From positions 1-64,000 of the forward strand of contig JAHKAA010000037.1 of NCBI GenBank assembly GCA_018825965.1: DNA of 64,000 nucleotides. The letters run 5' to 3'. Positions 43,504 through 52,073 of the stretch are shown here, one piece after another; the first letter of the stretch is position 1, and each line of letters begins with the position of its first letter. The notes beneath the pieces were generated by a model. The model searched no databases. It was not told where the DNA came from and saw nothing but the letters and a program-made list of their open reading frames with translations. The position numbers and the translations under genes were made by a program. The stretch comes from Gammaproteobacteria bacterium. GTDB lineage: Bacteria > Pseudomonadota > Gammaproteobacteria > Enterobacterales > Alteromonadaceae.

Positions 43504-45138
43504 ATGAAGTTTAACCTGGTTAGTTTTATCCTGAGTAAGCTGGGCAGCAAACGAAATAAAATTGTGGCCTCCGTTATTTTCGCCGGTATTACCAATGGCA
43601 TGGTGATGCTGGTAATTAATGATGTTGCAAAAGACTTTAATGAAATCAATGTCAGAAACTTACTGTTTTTTGCCTTATGCATTTTTGGTTTTATGTATGC
43701 AAGACGCTACTCTGAATACAATACTCAGGCCTGTGTACAGTCCGCTATTTCCGAGCGCCACCTCACTATCATAGATAAGTTGCGAAAAAGCTCTCTGAGC
43801 CAGTATGAAAAAATTGGCAAAATGAGCGTGATCAGTAACCTGCTCGACAACTCCCAGATTATTTATGAATCCACCCGAATTTTAGTCCACGTCAGTACTG
43901 CTGGTGTGATGCTGATTTTCTGTTTTGGTTATATAGCCTGGCTGTCGACTATTGCATTCTGGATGTGTGCTCTGATCCTGACGATAGGCATTTTCACCTA
44001 CAAAAGAGCACAACGTCAGGTGGTAGAGCTTTATCATCAGTTTCAGGCCAAAGATGCCGAATTTTTTAACGCTTTGAATCATTTTCTCGACGGCTTTAAA
44101 GAGCTGAAAATTTCCAGAGAAAAAAGCAACGATATTTATATTAATGAATTCAGTGCCAACCTTCATCAATCGGTAGAGCTAAAGCTGAAATCTGAGAAAA
44201 AAGTGGTGACCAACACTACTTTTATCCAAAGCCTGTTTTACGTCTTAATGGCCAGCATCGTATTTTTATTACCTCAGTTGGATGAAGCAGAGCCCAGCGT
44301 GCTGATGTCTATCACTGCAGTGGTGCTTTTTATGTCTGGCGCTATAGGACTGTTAGTTGAGGCGATGCCGCTGGTGATGAAAGCAGATATTGCCCTGAGT
44401 AATCTGGATAAAATGGAGAGCAGGATCAATCAGGCTCTGGAATGCGAGCAGCAGAACAGACCCGGCTACTTTAATGACTTCTCCAGCATCAGGTTAAGTG
44501 ATTTGAGCTACAACTATCTGGACGAAACTAAAAATAAGATGTTCAGCATAGGGCCTGTTGATCTGACGCTGAATCGCGGTGAAATTATTTTCCTGGTAGG
44601 GGGTAATGGCAGTGGCAAAACCACTTTGCTGAAAAACCTCTGTGGTTTGTACAGCCCTTCATCCGGCTCTATTCATATTGATGAGCGTACATTGCAGCAC
44701 GATAGTTATGACGATTTCCGTAATTTGTTTTCTATCGTATTAACTGATTTCCACTTGTTTGAAAAACTGTACGGCCTGGACAAATTCGAAGAAAAAGACG
44801 TCAACGATTTACTGGCACGGATGCAGATTGAAAACAAAACCCAGTTTAAAAATGGACGATTCAGCAGCCTGGATTTATCTACAGGCCAGCGTAAACGTAT
44901 CGCTTTAATAGTCTCCCTGCTCGAAGACAAACCTATTATGGTGTTTGATGAAGTGGCGGCGGATCAGGATCCTGAATTCAGGGAAGAGTATTACCGGGTC
45001 ATACTGCCTGAACTGAAAAAACAAAACAAAACCATTATTCTGGTCAGTCATGACGACAGATATTTTGATATGGCCGACACATTAATCAAGCTTGAATATG
45101 GAAAAATTGCCAGCATAACCAGGCAGGAGCACGAATGA
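43504..45138 (+). CDS. Cyclic-peptide-type ABC exporter (fused membrane and ATPase domains)
   Basis: A 544-residue protein. The N-terminal ~310 residues hold about six membrane segments, and the C-terminal part is an ABC ATPase. Motifs: Walker A GGNGSGKTT (~367), signature LSTGQRKR (~457), Walker B IMVFDEVAADQDP (~476) and H-loop LVSHDD. The LSTGQRKR signature and ~540-residue half-transporter layout match the PvdE/SyrD cyclic peptide exporter group. It likely moves the NRPS product, or an intermediate, across the inner membrane as a homodimer. It overlaps the next gene by 4 bp (ATGA). The family call is strong; the substrate is inferred from the NRPS genes next door. Confidence 0.85.
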   Translation: MKFNLVSFILSKLGSKRNKIVASVIFAGITNGMVMLVINDVAKDFNEINVRNLLFFALCIFGFMYARRYSEYNTQACVQSAISERHLTIIDKLRKSSLSQYEKIGKMSVISNLLDNSQIIYESTRILVHVSTAGVMLIFCFGYIAWLSTIAFWMCALILTIGIFTYKRAQRQVVELYHQFQAKDAEFFNALNHFLDGFKELKISREKSNDIYINEFSANLHQSVELKLKSEKKVVTNTTFIQSLFYVLMASIVFLLPQLDEAEPSVLMSITAVVLFMSGAIGLLVEAMPLVMKADIALSNLDKMESRINQALECEQQNRPGYFNDFSSIRLSDLSYNYLDETKNKMFSIGPVDLTLNRGEIIFLVGGNGSGKTTLLKNLCGLYSPSSGSIHIDERTLQHDSYDDFRNLFSIVLTDFHLFEKLYGLDKFEEKDVNDLLARMQIENKTQFKNGRFSSLDLSTGQRKRIALIVSLLEDKPIMVFDEVAADQDPEFREEYYRVILPELKKQNKTIILVSHDDRYFDMADTLIKLEYGKIASITRQEHE

Positions 45139-46091
45139 GACTCAAGATAAAAGCTTTTTTCAACAGTGTCAGCGCCAAAATAGAAGAGTATTTACCTAAT
45201 ATTATTATCACCTGTTTTGTCTTGCTGTTTTTATTGATCTTGTTCTGGAACCGTATTTTTATTACCGTTCAGGCCGGTGAAGGTGGCGTGCTGTATAAGC
45301 GGTTTTCAGGCGGTACTGTGGTGGATGAACTCTATGGTGAGGGGCTGCATTTAATTTACCCCTGGAACATCATGGCAATTTATAACTTACGGGTACAAAA
45401 TGAACTGCACGATTTAGATGTACTGACCAAAGAAGGTTTAAAAATCACCATCAAAATGGCCATACGTTATCATCCGGACCGTAATATGGTGGGCGTGCTG
45501 CACAAATATGTAGGTCAGGATTATTTTAAAATTGTGGTTTTGCCGGAAATAGAAGCGACAGTGCGCTCTTATGTGGTCGACGATGATTTAACCAAAATTT
45601 ATGCCACCCTGGCGACAAAATCGACCTTTCAGGAAGCAGTCAACGAAGCCATTGGCCGTGTTGCCAGAAAGTTTGTCACTGTGGATGAAGTGATGATTAC
45701 AGATATTGTGTTGCCAGAGCAAGTCGATAAGGCTATTCAGGAAAAGCTCACACAACAACAATTAGCTTTTGCTTATGATTTCAGGATCATCAGAGAAGAA
45801 AAAGAAGCAGAGCGTAAACGTGTGGAAGCCGAGGGTGTCAGCAGATATAACACTATAGTCAATTCAAGCCTTAGTGGTAACGTCTTGTTATGGAAGGGGA
45901 TTGAGGCAACAAAAGATATTGCTAAGTCGGAGAATTCCAAAGTGATTCTGATAGGCCCGGACAGAAACTCCTTGCCTATTATCCTGAACGCCGAAAATGA
46001 AAACTTCCGTAAAGGATCCCTGCAAGCCGACACAAACCTGGCTGAAGGATCACAGGACAATGCGCCTGCAGCAGAGGCGAATCAGCAATGA
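45135..46091 (+). CDS. SPFH/prohibitin-like membrane protein
   Basis: A 318-residue protein with one N-terminal membrane segment (~20-45, IIITCFVLLFLLILFW). An SPFH/band 7 domain follows (~48-230): VQAGEGGVLYKRFSGGTVVDELYGEGLHLIYPWN, VLTKEGLKITIKMAIRYHPD. It ends in a charged helix (EEKEAERKRVEAEGVSRY) and a flexible tail. SPFH proteins form ring or cage scaffolds on membranes. Its ATG overlaps the exporter stop (ATGA), implying tight coupling, and AGGAG precedes it. A scaffold, quality-control or protective role for the exporter is inference. Confidence 0.85.
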   Translation: MRLKIKAFFNSVSAKIEEYLPNIIITCFVLLFLLILFWNRIFITVQAGEGGVLYKRFSGGTVVDELYGEGLHLIYPWNIMAIYNLRVQNELHDLDVLTKEGLKITIKMAIRYHPDRNMVGVLHKYVGQDYFKIVVLPEIEATVRSYVVDDDLTKIYATLATKSTFQEAVNEAIGRVARKFVTVDEVMITDIVLPEQVDKAIQEKLTQQQLAFAYDFRIIREEKEAERKRVEAEGVSRYNTIVNSSLSGNVLLWKGIEATKDIAKSENSKVILIGPDRNSLPIILNAENENFRKGSLQADTNLAEGSQDNAPAAEANQQ

Positions 46092-46137
46092 GAACGCAGT
46101 TGAGTGTGTCTTTTGATCCTGCTGCCGGAGGGACGCA

Positions 46138-47988
46138 ATGATGTGGCGACTGATCTATACGCTGCTGTTTGGCTACCTGCTTTTTGTCGCCTACAGATTT
46201 TATATGCATTCTCAACCTGTCACAGCTATTGATCTCAGGCAACAGCATCTGCTGCAAAGTGAAACGCTTGATTTAGCTGTGGTCTGGCCTGAAGGCGATG
46301 ACAAGGCCGGTTATGTCAAAGCGGTAAAATTAGTTGTCGAAGCCATGAATGCAGAAGGATTGGGCCGTTGCCAGGTCCCGGATGAGGAAACATTGGCGCT
46401 GGAAGGCAATAAGGAATGCAAAGCTAAAACTCTGAAGCTGAACATCTATGCCGAGCCAGCGGATCGAACTGAGGCTGTGAAACAAGCCAAGACGATTGCT
46501 GGCAATCCGAATGCCCTGGCTGTATTGGGTTACTATCGTTCAGATGCTGCAATTCCTGCCGCAGCCGTTTATGAATTCGAAGGGGTGCTGATGCTTTCAT
46601 CAGGCTCCACTAACGTTAAACTGACTCAGTACGACTTCAAACACATCTTTCGCAATGCGGCAAATGACGATAGCAATGCGGAAATACTGGCAAAATATAT
46701 CCACGATCAGGGTTATATCAATGTGTATGTGATCTATGAGCGGGATTTATATGGCACAGATTTTTCAAATTATTTTATAGAACATGCTACTGCTATAGGG
46801 CTGAGAGTGCCGGCTCATAGCTTTTTTGAAGAAGGTACCACAGATTTTTTACCTGTATTGTCGTCATTACGCAGTAAAATCAGGCCCATTAATCTGACGG
46901 ATGAGATTGCCTTACTGCAGGCTAAGTTGCAAAGAGCAAAACGCATTCTTCAGATTGCCCGACTGTCTGCGACGGGGGACGATGCCAGCATCGTTCAGTT
47001 TCTTACCCTGAAGCAAAAACAGAAAAATGGGAACAACAAGTTTTTTGATTCCATGCCCAGAGTGAAGCTGCTGCAGTATTTGCAACAGGAGCTGGAGCAA
47101 AGTTCTTCAACTGCTTATCTGGAAGCCTTGTTTCGCAGTTATCAGAAAGAGCTGAGCTCACTCGCCAGAGAAGAGCACTATGTAAAACTTGAACAGTTGA
47201 ATGCTGAACTGCAGATGTGGATTGATCAGGTGAAGTCAGTACAGGCCGCGAGTATTTCCCCAACATCAGATTCACCTGTCGTGGCGAATGAACGCCTGAC
47301 CATCAGAAAAGTGATCGACTTAGATGCCGATGATGTGCTGATTATATTAGAACAAATGCAAAAACGTATCAGCAAAATTAAATCAGGTAAGGTTGACGCC
47401 ATGTTTATTGCTAGCTTTACGCCTGAAGTCACTCTGGCTATTTCGCAAGCCAGAGGTCTGAACATGGATCTGCCGATTTTTGGTGGTCATCCGCTGATGG
47501 AGCTGAAAAACCACTGTAAAACACAGAATGACTGTGCCAACTATGCTGAAGTCTATGCTCTGGAGACTCATGATGCGGACGAATACAGACTGGCATACAA
47601 GGCCACATTACAAGGTGTGGAACCCACGGAAGTTTGTGCTGAAGGCGATGATAATTGCTTGCCTGAGCGTTATGCCTGTCCACATTTCAAAACGGCTTAT
47701 ACAAGATTTCAGGGGTTTGCTGCGGCTTACCAGCAAAGGTATGGCATTGAGCCCGACAATTGGGCCATTCAGGGCTATCTTGCTGCCAGTATGATTCAGG
47801 AAACACTCAGGGCTTCCCATACATTTGAGCCAAAGGTATTAGCAGATACATTGTTGTACAAGGGGAATAGCGAATTTGCCGGGAAAGGGCTAATGTTTAG
47901 TTGTAACAGCCATGGCATCACTGAAGGCGATATTCTGGTTGAGGAAATGAAAATCCACAGACTGGGAGATCTTCTGAAAGGTAGTTAA
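46138..47988 (+). CDS. Membrane-anchored periplasmic ligand-binding protein
   Basis: A 616-residue protein. An N-terminal membrane segment (~4-22) anchors a periplasmic part. Residues ~38-270 and ~415-600 follow the type I periplasmic binding fold of ABC substrate-binding/receptor proteins (LDLAVVWPEGDDKAGYVKAVK, ALAVLGYYRSDAAIPAAAVYE, YINVYVIYERDLYGTDF, FIASFTPEVTLAISQARG). Between them ~270-400 is a charged helical insertion unusual for the family. Cysteine pairs (GRC/KEC, KNHC/NDC, EVC/DNC/YAC) suggest disulfides. GGAGGG precedes ATGATG. It could bind the peptide or report its level. No matching importer permease is in the operon. Confidence 0.75.
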   Translation: MMWRLIYTLLFGYLLFVAYRFYMHSQPVTAIDLRQQHLLQSETLDLAVVWPEGDDKAGYVKAVKLVVEAMNAEGLGRCQVPDEETLALEGNKECKAKTLKLNIYAEPADRTEAVKQAKTIAGNPNALAVLGYYRSDAAIPAAAVYEFEGVLMLSSGSTNVKLTQYDFKHIFRNAANDDSNAEILAKYIHDQGYINVYVIYERDLYGTDFSNYFIEHATAIGLRVPAHSFFEEGTTDFLPVLSSLRSKIRPINLTDEIALLQAKLQRAKRILQIARLSATGDDASIVQFLTLKQKQKNGNNKFFDSMPRVKLLQYLQQELEQSSSTAYLEALFRSYQKELSSLAREEHYVKLEQLNAELQMWIDQVKSVQAASISPTSDSPVVANERLTIRKVIDLDADDVLIILEQMQKRISKIKSGKVDAMFIASFTPEVTLAISQARGLNMDLPIFGGHPLMELKNHCKTQNDCANYAEVYALETHDADEYRLAYKATLQGVEPTEVCAEGDDNCLPERYACPHFKTAYTRFQGFAAAYQQRYGIEPDNWAIQGYLAASMIQETLRASHTFEPKVLADTLLYKGNSEFAGKGLMFSCNSHGITEGDILVEEMKIHRLGDLLKGS

Positions 47989-48004
47989 CTAAAAGGAGAG
48001 AACT

Positions 48005-48169
48005 ATGTACGTATTAGTTTATTTGTTGTTGTGTGCCGCAGTTGCCTATATGGGCAGAGATCGTAAGTTAGGTTTTTGGGGCTATTTATTCGCTTCCATG
48101 TTATTTACTCCGCTTATCGGCGTAGTCCTGTTACTGGCGTCAGATAAGAAAGTGGCTGTCGCTGGTTAA
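48005..48169 (+). CDS. 54-residue two-segment membrane protein
   Basis: A short gene with a strong ribosome binding site (AAAAGGAGAG, 4 bp before ATG) 16 bp after the ligand-binding protein gene. The product is MYVLVYLLLCAAVAYMGRDR, then KLGFWGYLFASMLFTPLIG, then VVLLLASDKKVAVAG. This gives two membrane helices joined by a basic turn and a Lys-rich tail. It is the last gene before the operon terminator, so it probably belongs to the transport operon. I recognise no family. Confidence 0.7.
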   Translation: MYVLVYLLLCAAVAYMGRDRKLGFWGYLFASMLFTPLIGVVLLLASDKKVAVAG

Positions 48170-48198
48170 GACAACCTCTTCAACGAAGAAAACAATGT

Positions 48199-48278
48199 AA
48201 GGCGTGGCTTTGGGCATGAGGTTGCAGAACAATTTTTTTGTGCTGCAACCCCGATCCCCCCTGAGCTACGCCTTTTTT
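48199..48278 (+). terminator. Large nested terminator of the transport operon
   Basis: The outer stem AAGGCGTGGCT (48199-48209) pairs with AGCTACGCCTT (48264-48274, one mismatch), and a T run follows. An inner stem GGTTGCAG (48220-48227) pairs with CTGCAACC (48243-48250). It lies 30 bp after the small membrane protein. Confidence 0.8.
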
Positions 48279-48453
48279 ATTTGTTTCCTGCCAGGGTTTA
48301 ACATCAGAACACCAGAGCCTGTTCAGTATAAAAGAGCTGAGGGTGCATAGCTTGTTGATGCAGTGATCGGATTTTCTGTTAGAATCGCCTCACTTTAGCG
48401 CTCTGTTTAATTGAGACCTCCAGCGCTTATGTTTTTAACTCAATGGACTTTGA

Positions 48454-48750
48454 ATGATTAATTATTTTCGCATTTTGGGCGTGAAATCCAGCGCCAATGA
48501 AGACGAGATAAAAAAAGCCTACAAACGTTTATCCAACAAGTATCACCCGGATAAGCTGCTGAATTTAACTGAAGATGAAAAAGAGCAGGCTGGCGCACAA
48601 TTACAACGGGTAAAAGAAGCCTATGATGTATTGTCTGACGCTAAAAAACGCGCGGCTTTTATTAAAGATTTTAATAATGTGATAGTGCCGGACCCGACCG
48701 CAGCGATGAAAGAGCTGTGGGATAGTTATTACCCGTCCGTAAAAGGTTAA
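48454..48750 (+). CDS. J-domain (DnaJ-like) co-chaperone
   Basis: A 98-residue protein that is almost only a J domain. It has YFRILGVKSSANEDEIKKAY, the HPD triad in YHPDKLL, and VKEAYDVLSDAKKRAAF. It should stimulate an Hsp70 (DnaK-like) ATPase and direct it to a client. It heads a four-gene operon; the next gene starts 5 bp after its stop. The partners are unrecognised acidic proteins that could be its clients. A weak promoter pair TTGATG/TAGAAT (48355/48380, 19-bp spacer) lies upstream. Confidence 0.88.
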   Translation: MINYFRILGVKSSANEDEIKKAYKRLSNKYHPDKLLNLTEDEKEQAGAQLQRVKEAYDVLSDAKKRAAFIKDFNNVIVPDPTAAMKELWDSYYPSVKG

Positions 48751-48755
48751 AACTC

Positions 48756-49310
48756 ATGAGCAAAACATTCGACAAAAACCGTTTAGAAGCGTTAAAAACA
48801 GACGCTTACGAAAATATTGAATCTTATAACGACCCGGATACGCCAAAAGCGCTGGAAAAATTTACCAGCCAAATCAAAAGCATTTTGCAGGCCGACCCCA
48901 AGATGTTGCATTCAGTGCCTGAATATTTGCCTGTGGCTTTATTTGGCCGTGTGAAATTTACCCCTGAAGCCAATCTGAAATGGTCCGGCTGGCTTGCCAA
49001 AAACACCATGCCAGTCTGGGATGAGTTTAAAACGTCGGTCGCCTTTAATAATGCCGATTTACCGCTAGTCAAAACCATTCGTGAATTTAACGAAGATTTA
49101 TTGATTGAAAGCTGTGCTGTGCTTTTTATGCTGAATCATCATATAGCAGCAGCGCCAGGCCCACGTAACACAGAGGACGACGAAGACGATGATTCAGATG
49201 AGTCATCTTTCCGTAATGACGCTGATGACGATTACGAAGGCAATGAAGACGAAGAAGAAGGCTACGATAACCAATACGATGAAATCACTTTTAACAGGGA
49301 AGGTCGCTGA
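48756..49310 (+). CDS. Unrecognised protein with very acidic C-terminal tail
   Basis: A 184-residue protein of no family I recognise. Residues 1-130 look globular and helical (FTSQIKSILQADPKMLHSV, WSGWLAKNTMPVWDEFKTS). Residues ~138-175 are almost all Asp/Glu with Ser/Asn (TEDDEDDDSDESS, DADDDYEGNEDEEEGYD). Its stop overlaps the next start (TGATG), so the two are translationally coupled. The acidic tail is a candidate binding site for chaperones or basic partners. Confidence 0.6.
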   Translation: MSKTFDKNRLEALKTDAYENIESYNDPDTPKALEKFTSQIKSILQADPKMLHSVPEYLPVALFGRVKFTPEANLKWSGWLAKNTMPVWDEFKTSVAFNNADLPLVKTIREFNEDLLIESCAVLFMLNHHIAAAPGPRNTEDDEDDDSDESSFRNDADDDYEGNEDEEEGYDNQYDEITFNREGR

Positions 49311-50071
49311 TGAATAGTCTGATTGAAATTGCTGTTGCGGAAATTAAAGAACTCGCCATTGTTGAGCCGAAACAGGCCAGCAAAAAGTTTGAGTTGATGG
49401 CCAACACCATGTCGGACGCGCAACTGGTTGAAGTGATTGAAAATATTGATATTGTGACTCTGACCCAAATTAACAGTCAGCACGATATTTCTTTTCCATC
49501 CATTATTTCTGAGTTGATGACACCGGAAAAAATCCGCGACATCGTTTGCCAGCAGCCTTTGTACTGGGAAGAAAAAATCAAAAACAATGCGGAAGATTTA
49601 AAACAGCATACCTTTGATTTTTTGACCTACCTTATTCGTACTCAGGACAACGAAACCAAGCAGGCTGAAATTCTCGAAGCCATAGCTGAAGATCCGGCGG
49701 GTTTGTTTTATTTGTCTATTCCTTTTATCGAGCTGTATCGCGGCGAAGAAGTAGAAGATGAAGACGAAGTGCATGATTTATTGCACGAGGAAGAAGAAGA
49801 TTTAGAAGAAGCCATCAGCTACACAGAACGTCATCTGAACGAAGAAGTGCATGGTTTAGGTTATGACGACCCACGTAGTTTATTGGCCCTTATTCGCCAG
49901 TTAACACCGCAGGTAGAGCAGGCGATTAAAAATCTGGTGCGTAACGAAAACTCGGGTTGGGAGCATATTATCAATAAATTTGCTGCTGAGCTGGTGATGC
50001 AAGCCAAAGAGAAAAACCAATCCACGGACGAATACGCTGAAGTGGACGATATGTTTAGTTTCCTCGATTAA
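49310..50071 (+). CDS. Unrecognised acidic helical protein
   Basis: A 253-residue protein of unknown family. It is largely helical, with a strongly acidic stretch at ~145-165 (RGEEVEDEDEVHDLLHEEEE) followed by DLEEAISYTERHLNEEVHG. The start overlaps the previous stop. The end, EYAEVDDMFSFLD, is also acidic. It sits between two other unrecognised proteins in the J-domain operon, so a shared complex is plausible but unproven. Confidence 0.6.
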   Translation: MNSLIEIAVAEIKELAIVEPKQASKKFELMANTMSDAQLVEVIENIDIVTLTQINSQHDISFPSIISELMTPEKIRDIVCQQPLYWEEKIKNNAEDLKQHTFDFLTYLIRTQDNETKQAEILEAIAEDPAGLFYLSIPFIELYRGEEVEDEDEVHDLLHEEEEDLEEAISYTERHLNEEVHGLGYDDPRSLLALIRQLTPQVEQAIKNLVRNENSGWEHIINKFAAELVMQAKEKNQSTDEYAEVDDMFSFLD

Positions 50072-50098
50072 GGTCATGTATTGAATAAGGGATCAGTG

Positions 50099-50995
50099 AT
50101 GCAGTTAGTGGTACGGGATTCTAATCAGGGGCCGTTTTTAACTAAGGTGTTAAATTACGCCTTAGCAGAGCAAAAACTGTCAGAAGCACAGCTGGAGCAG
50201 GTCAAAAGCAAAGCTGTGCTGATGAGTCTGAAGTTTGCCGATAAGTTTTACAATAAATACAAAATGCACCTGCTGGAACAAGCAGCACACGACATTATTG
50301 GTGTGGCGAGTTTAGGGTTGGCAGAGCTATCTGATCAGGATTTAGACAAAGCTTTGGCTTTGCTGGTCAGCCCTGAAGGCATAGTCAAACCTTTTCAGAA
50401 AGGCTGGAGTATGTTGTCGCAGGTCAGCCAACTGACGCCAAACCGCAAATCCTTGTACGGTGAAGTGGAAGAGCAGTTGCTGCAGGATATTGCCAGTCCT
50501 CCGGACATTGAAGAGTGGCAGGGCGTGGCTGTGTATCAGCAGGCACTGCGCGAATCACGTCGCCGTCAGGCCATCAGTGTGGTCAAGCAAACTTATTTTT
50601 ACCATACACAGCTGGACCCGTTTGAGCACTTTAATCTGGAAGACATGCTGGCTGAAGTGGTGCTGTATCGTCTTTGTACTAAGGGTGGCAAGGTAAAACA
50701 GGACTTGAAGCAAAGGTTACGCGATATCGAATTAGCCGATGAATGGTTTGACGTAACTTTTATCAAAACTCATACCAGTGAAGTGCTTAGCCTATTGCCT
50801 GCTGGTTTTTCAGAAGCTGTGACTGTAGAGCTGGGTGAAAACTTCTATGCTGCTTTAGTTCGCACTTTGCAGTTTGCCAAAGGTTATAAAAAGCTGTTGG
50901 CAGAAAATGCCTCGCCAGAACGCCGTGATGCCTATGAGCATAAGCAAGGCATGCTAAATCCTCTTTTAGGCTGGCCTCAATATATCGAAATGTAA
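50099..50995 (+). CDS. Unrecognised helical protein, last gene of J-domain operon
   Basis: A 298-residue product if it starts at ATG 50099, which has AAGGGAT 7-8 bp upstream; an in-frame TTG at 50081 is the alternative. No membrane segment or known motif is visible. The sequence is mostly helical and charged (LNYALAEQKLSEAQLEQVKSK, AAHDIIGVASLGLAELSDQD, RQAISVVKQTYFYHTQLDPF). It follows the acidic protein by 27 bp and is the fourth gene of the operon. The next gene is convergent. Confidence 0.6.
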   Translation: MQLVVRDSNQGPFLTKVLNYALAEQKLSEAQLEQVKSKAVLMSLKFADKFYNKYKMHLLEQAAHDIIGVASLGLAELSDQDLDKALALLVSPEGIVKPFQKGWSMLSQVSQLTPNRKSLYGEVEEQLLQDIASPPDIEEWQGVAVYQQALRESRRRQAISVVKQTYFYHTQLDPFEHFNLEDMLAEVVLYRLCTKGGKVKQDLKQRLRDIELADEWFDVTFIKTHTSEVLSLLPAGFSEAVTVELGENFYAALVRTLQFAKGYKKLLAENASPERRDAYEHKQGMLNPLLGWPQYIEM

Positions 50996-51004
50996 TCCCC
51001 GTCC

Positions 51005-51046
51005 GTAGGGGCCGCGGCTCGTCCCGGCCCTTCACCCGCCTCTACG
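51005..51046. repeat. GC-rich hairpin between convergent genes
   Basis: GGGCCG (51009-51014) and CGGCCC (51025-51030) form a stem within a wider GTAGGGG...CCTCTAC frame. It resembles small dispersed GTAGGGG palindromes. It lies at the junction of two convergent genes and may act on both, but no clear T tract is seen. Confidence 0.35.
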
Positions 51047-52073
51047 ATTTTGGGCACTGCTGCTGTATTGCTTTCCACCAGATCACATGACGTTTTAGTT
51101 CAGCTTTTAATGCGGTATTCGGTGCTTCGAAGCGCTGCTGAATGCTTTGCGCCAAAGTTGTGCCCTGATACAGCTGCTGCAATAGCGGATACAACTGCTG
51201 ATATGCGCTGTCTGTCTGAGCGAAATAGACCTGCACTTTGGCAATAAAATACTGCAGCAAAATGGTATGTAAAATATCTGCTTTGTCGGAGTGTTTAGCT
51301 GCAGGGCATATCAAATTCACATCAACCTGCTCTAACTGCTGATTCAGGTTTTGTAGCCAGTGCTGGCTGAAACGTAAACTTTGTTGTAGTTGACTCAGCG
51401 TATTGGCTTTGTATAAAGCTTCTAACGCCAGTTCAGGATTAATCTGACTGGCCTTTTGCCAGTTCTGCTCAAGAATATGTTGTTTGAGCCCAAGCAACGA
51501 ATGCAAAGCCTGCATAGTTTCAACCACACCAGCCACTGAGTTGGGTGCGGATAAGGTGCGGGAAGGATGCAGTTGCTGGCGTAAGGTTTCGTCCTGCTGC
51601 AGGAAATTCTGCCAGTGTTTATCGATTTGTGTGGTTTTTTCTAAGGCGAGCCCCGAGAGTTTTTGTTGTAGATCTGGTGTTATAGCCGGGTCAGTTAAAC
51701 AAGGCTGCACTTGCTTTAAGAATTCTAATTCATACTTCAGTCGCTGGCTTGGGCTCATCACTTTACCCAGACTGCTGTTGCGCTCACCCAGCAATACATC
51801 CAGGCCACAAGCTCGTGTAGCGACTAACTCGACCAGGCTAATGCTGCTGTCCGGAATATCGGCTCTGGTCGTTGTGATGGAGGGAAGTGGCGGTAAATCC
51901 AGCGGCTTTGGCTCTTCGATCTCCAGCGCCAAAGTACGGCCAAGCCGTTTGGTGTAGTCGTCCATCAGGGATAGGGCAGGATCGCTGCAGCCGCTTGCTA
52001 CACAAATAACAGCAATCAAGCTCAGCAGTTTAGTGAGATGATGCAGCCTGTTGCTGCTGTAAAATTTTGCCAT
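51042..52073 (-). CDS. DUF3080-like lipoprotein
   Basis: A 343-residue protein. A lipobox-like end of the signal peptide (VICVASGC) predicts a lipoprotein. LMDDYTKRLGRTL after the Cys and the Leu/Gln-rich helical body fit DUF3080, whose function is unknown. The ATG lies 44 bp inside the end of the upstream MATE gene in another frame, so the two are cotranscribed and probably coupled; a start further inside is possible. The final residues are HVIWWKAIQQQCPKS. Confidence 0.75.
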   Translation of the reverse strand: MAKFYSSNRLHHLTKLLSLIAVICVASGCSDPALSLMDDYTKRLGRTLALEIEEPKPLDLPPLPSITTTRADIPDSSISLVELVATRACGLDVLLGERNSSLGKVMSPSQRLKYELEFLKQVQPCLTDPAITPDLQQKLSGLALEKTTQIDKHWQNFLQQDETLRQQLHPSRTLSAPNSVAGVVETMQALHSLLGLKQHILEQNWQKASQINPELALEALYKANTLSQLQQSLRFSQHWLQNLNQQLEQVDVNLICPAAKHSDKADILHTILLQYFIAKVQVYFAQTDSAYQQLYPLLQQLYQGTTLAQSIQQRFEAPNTALKAELKRHVIWWKAIQQQCPKS

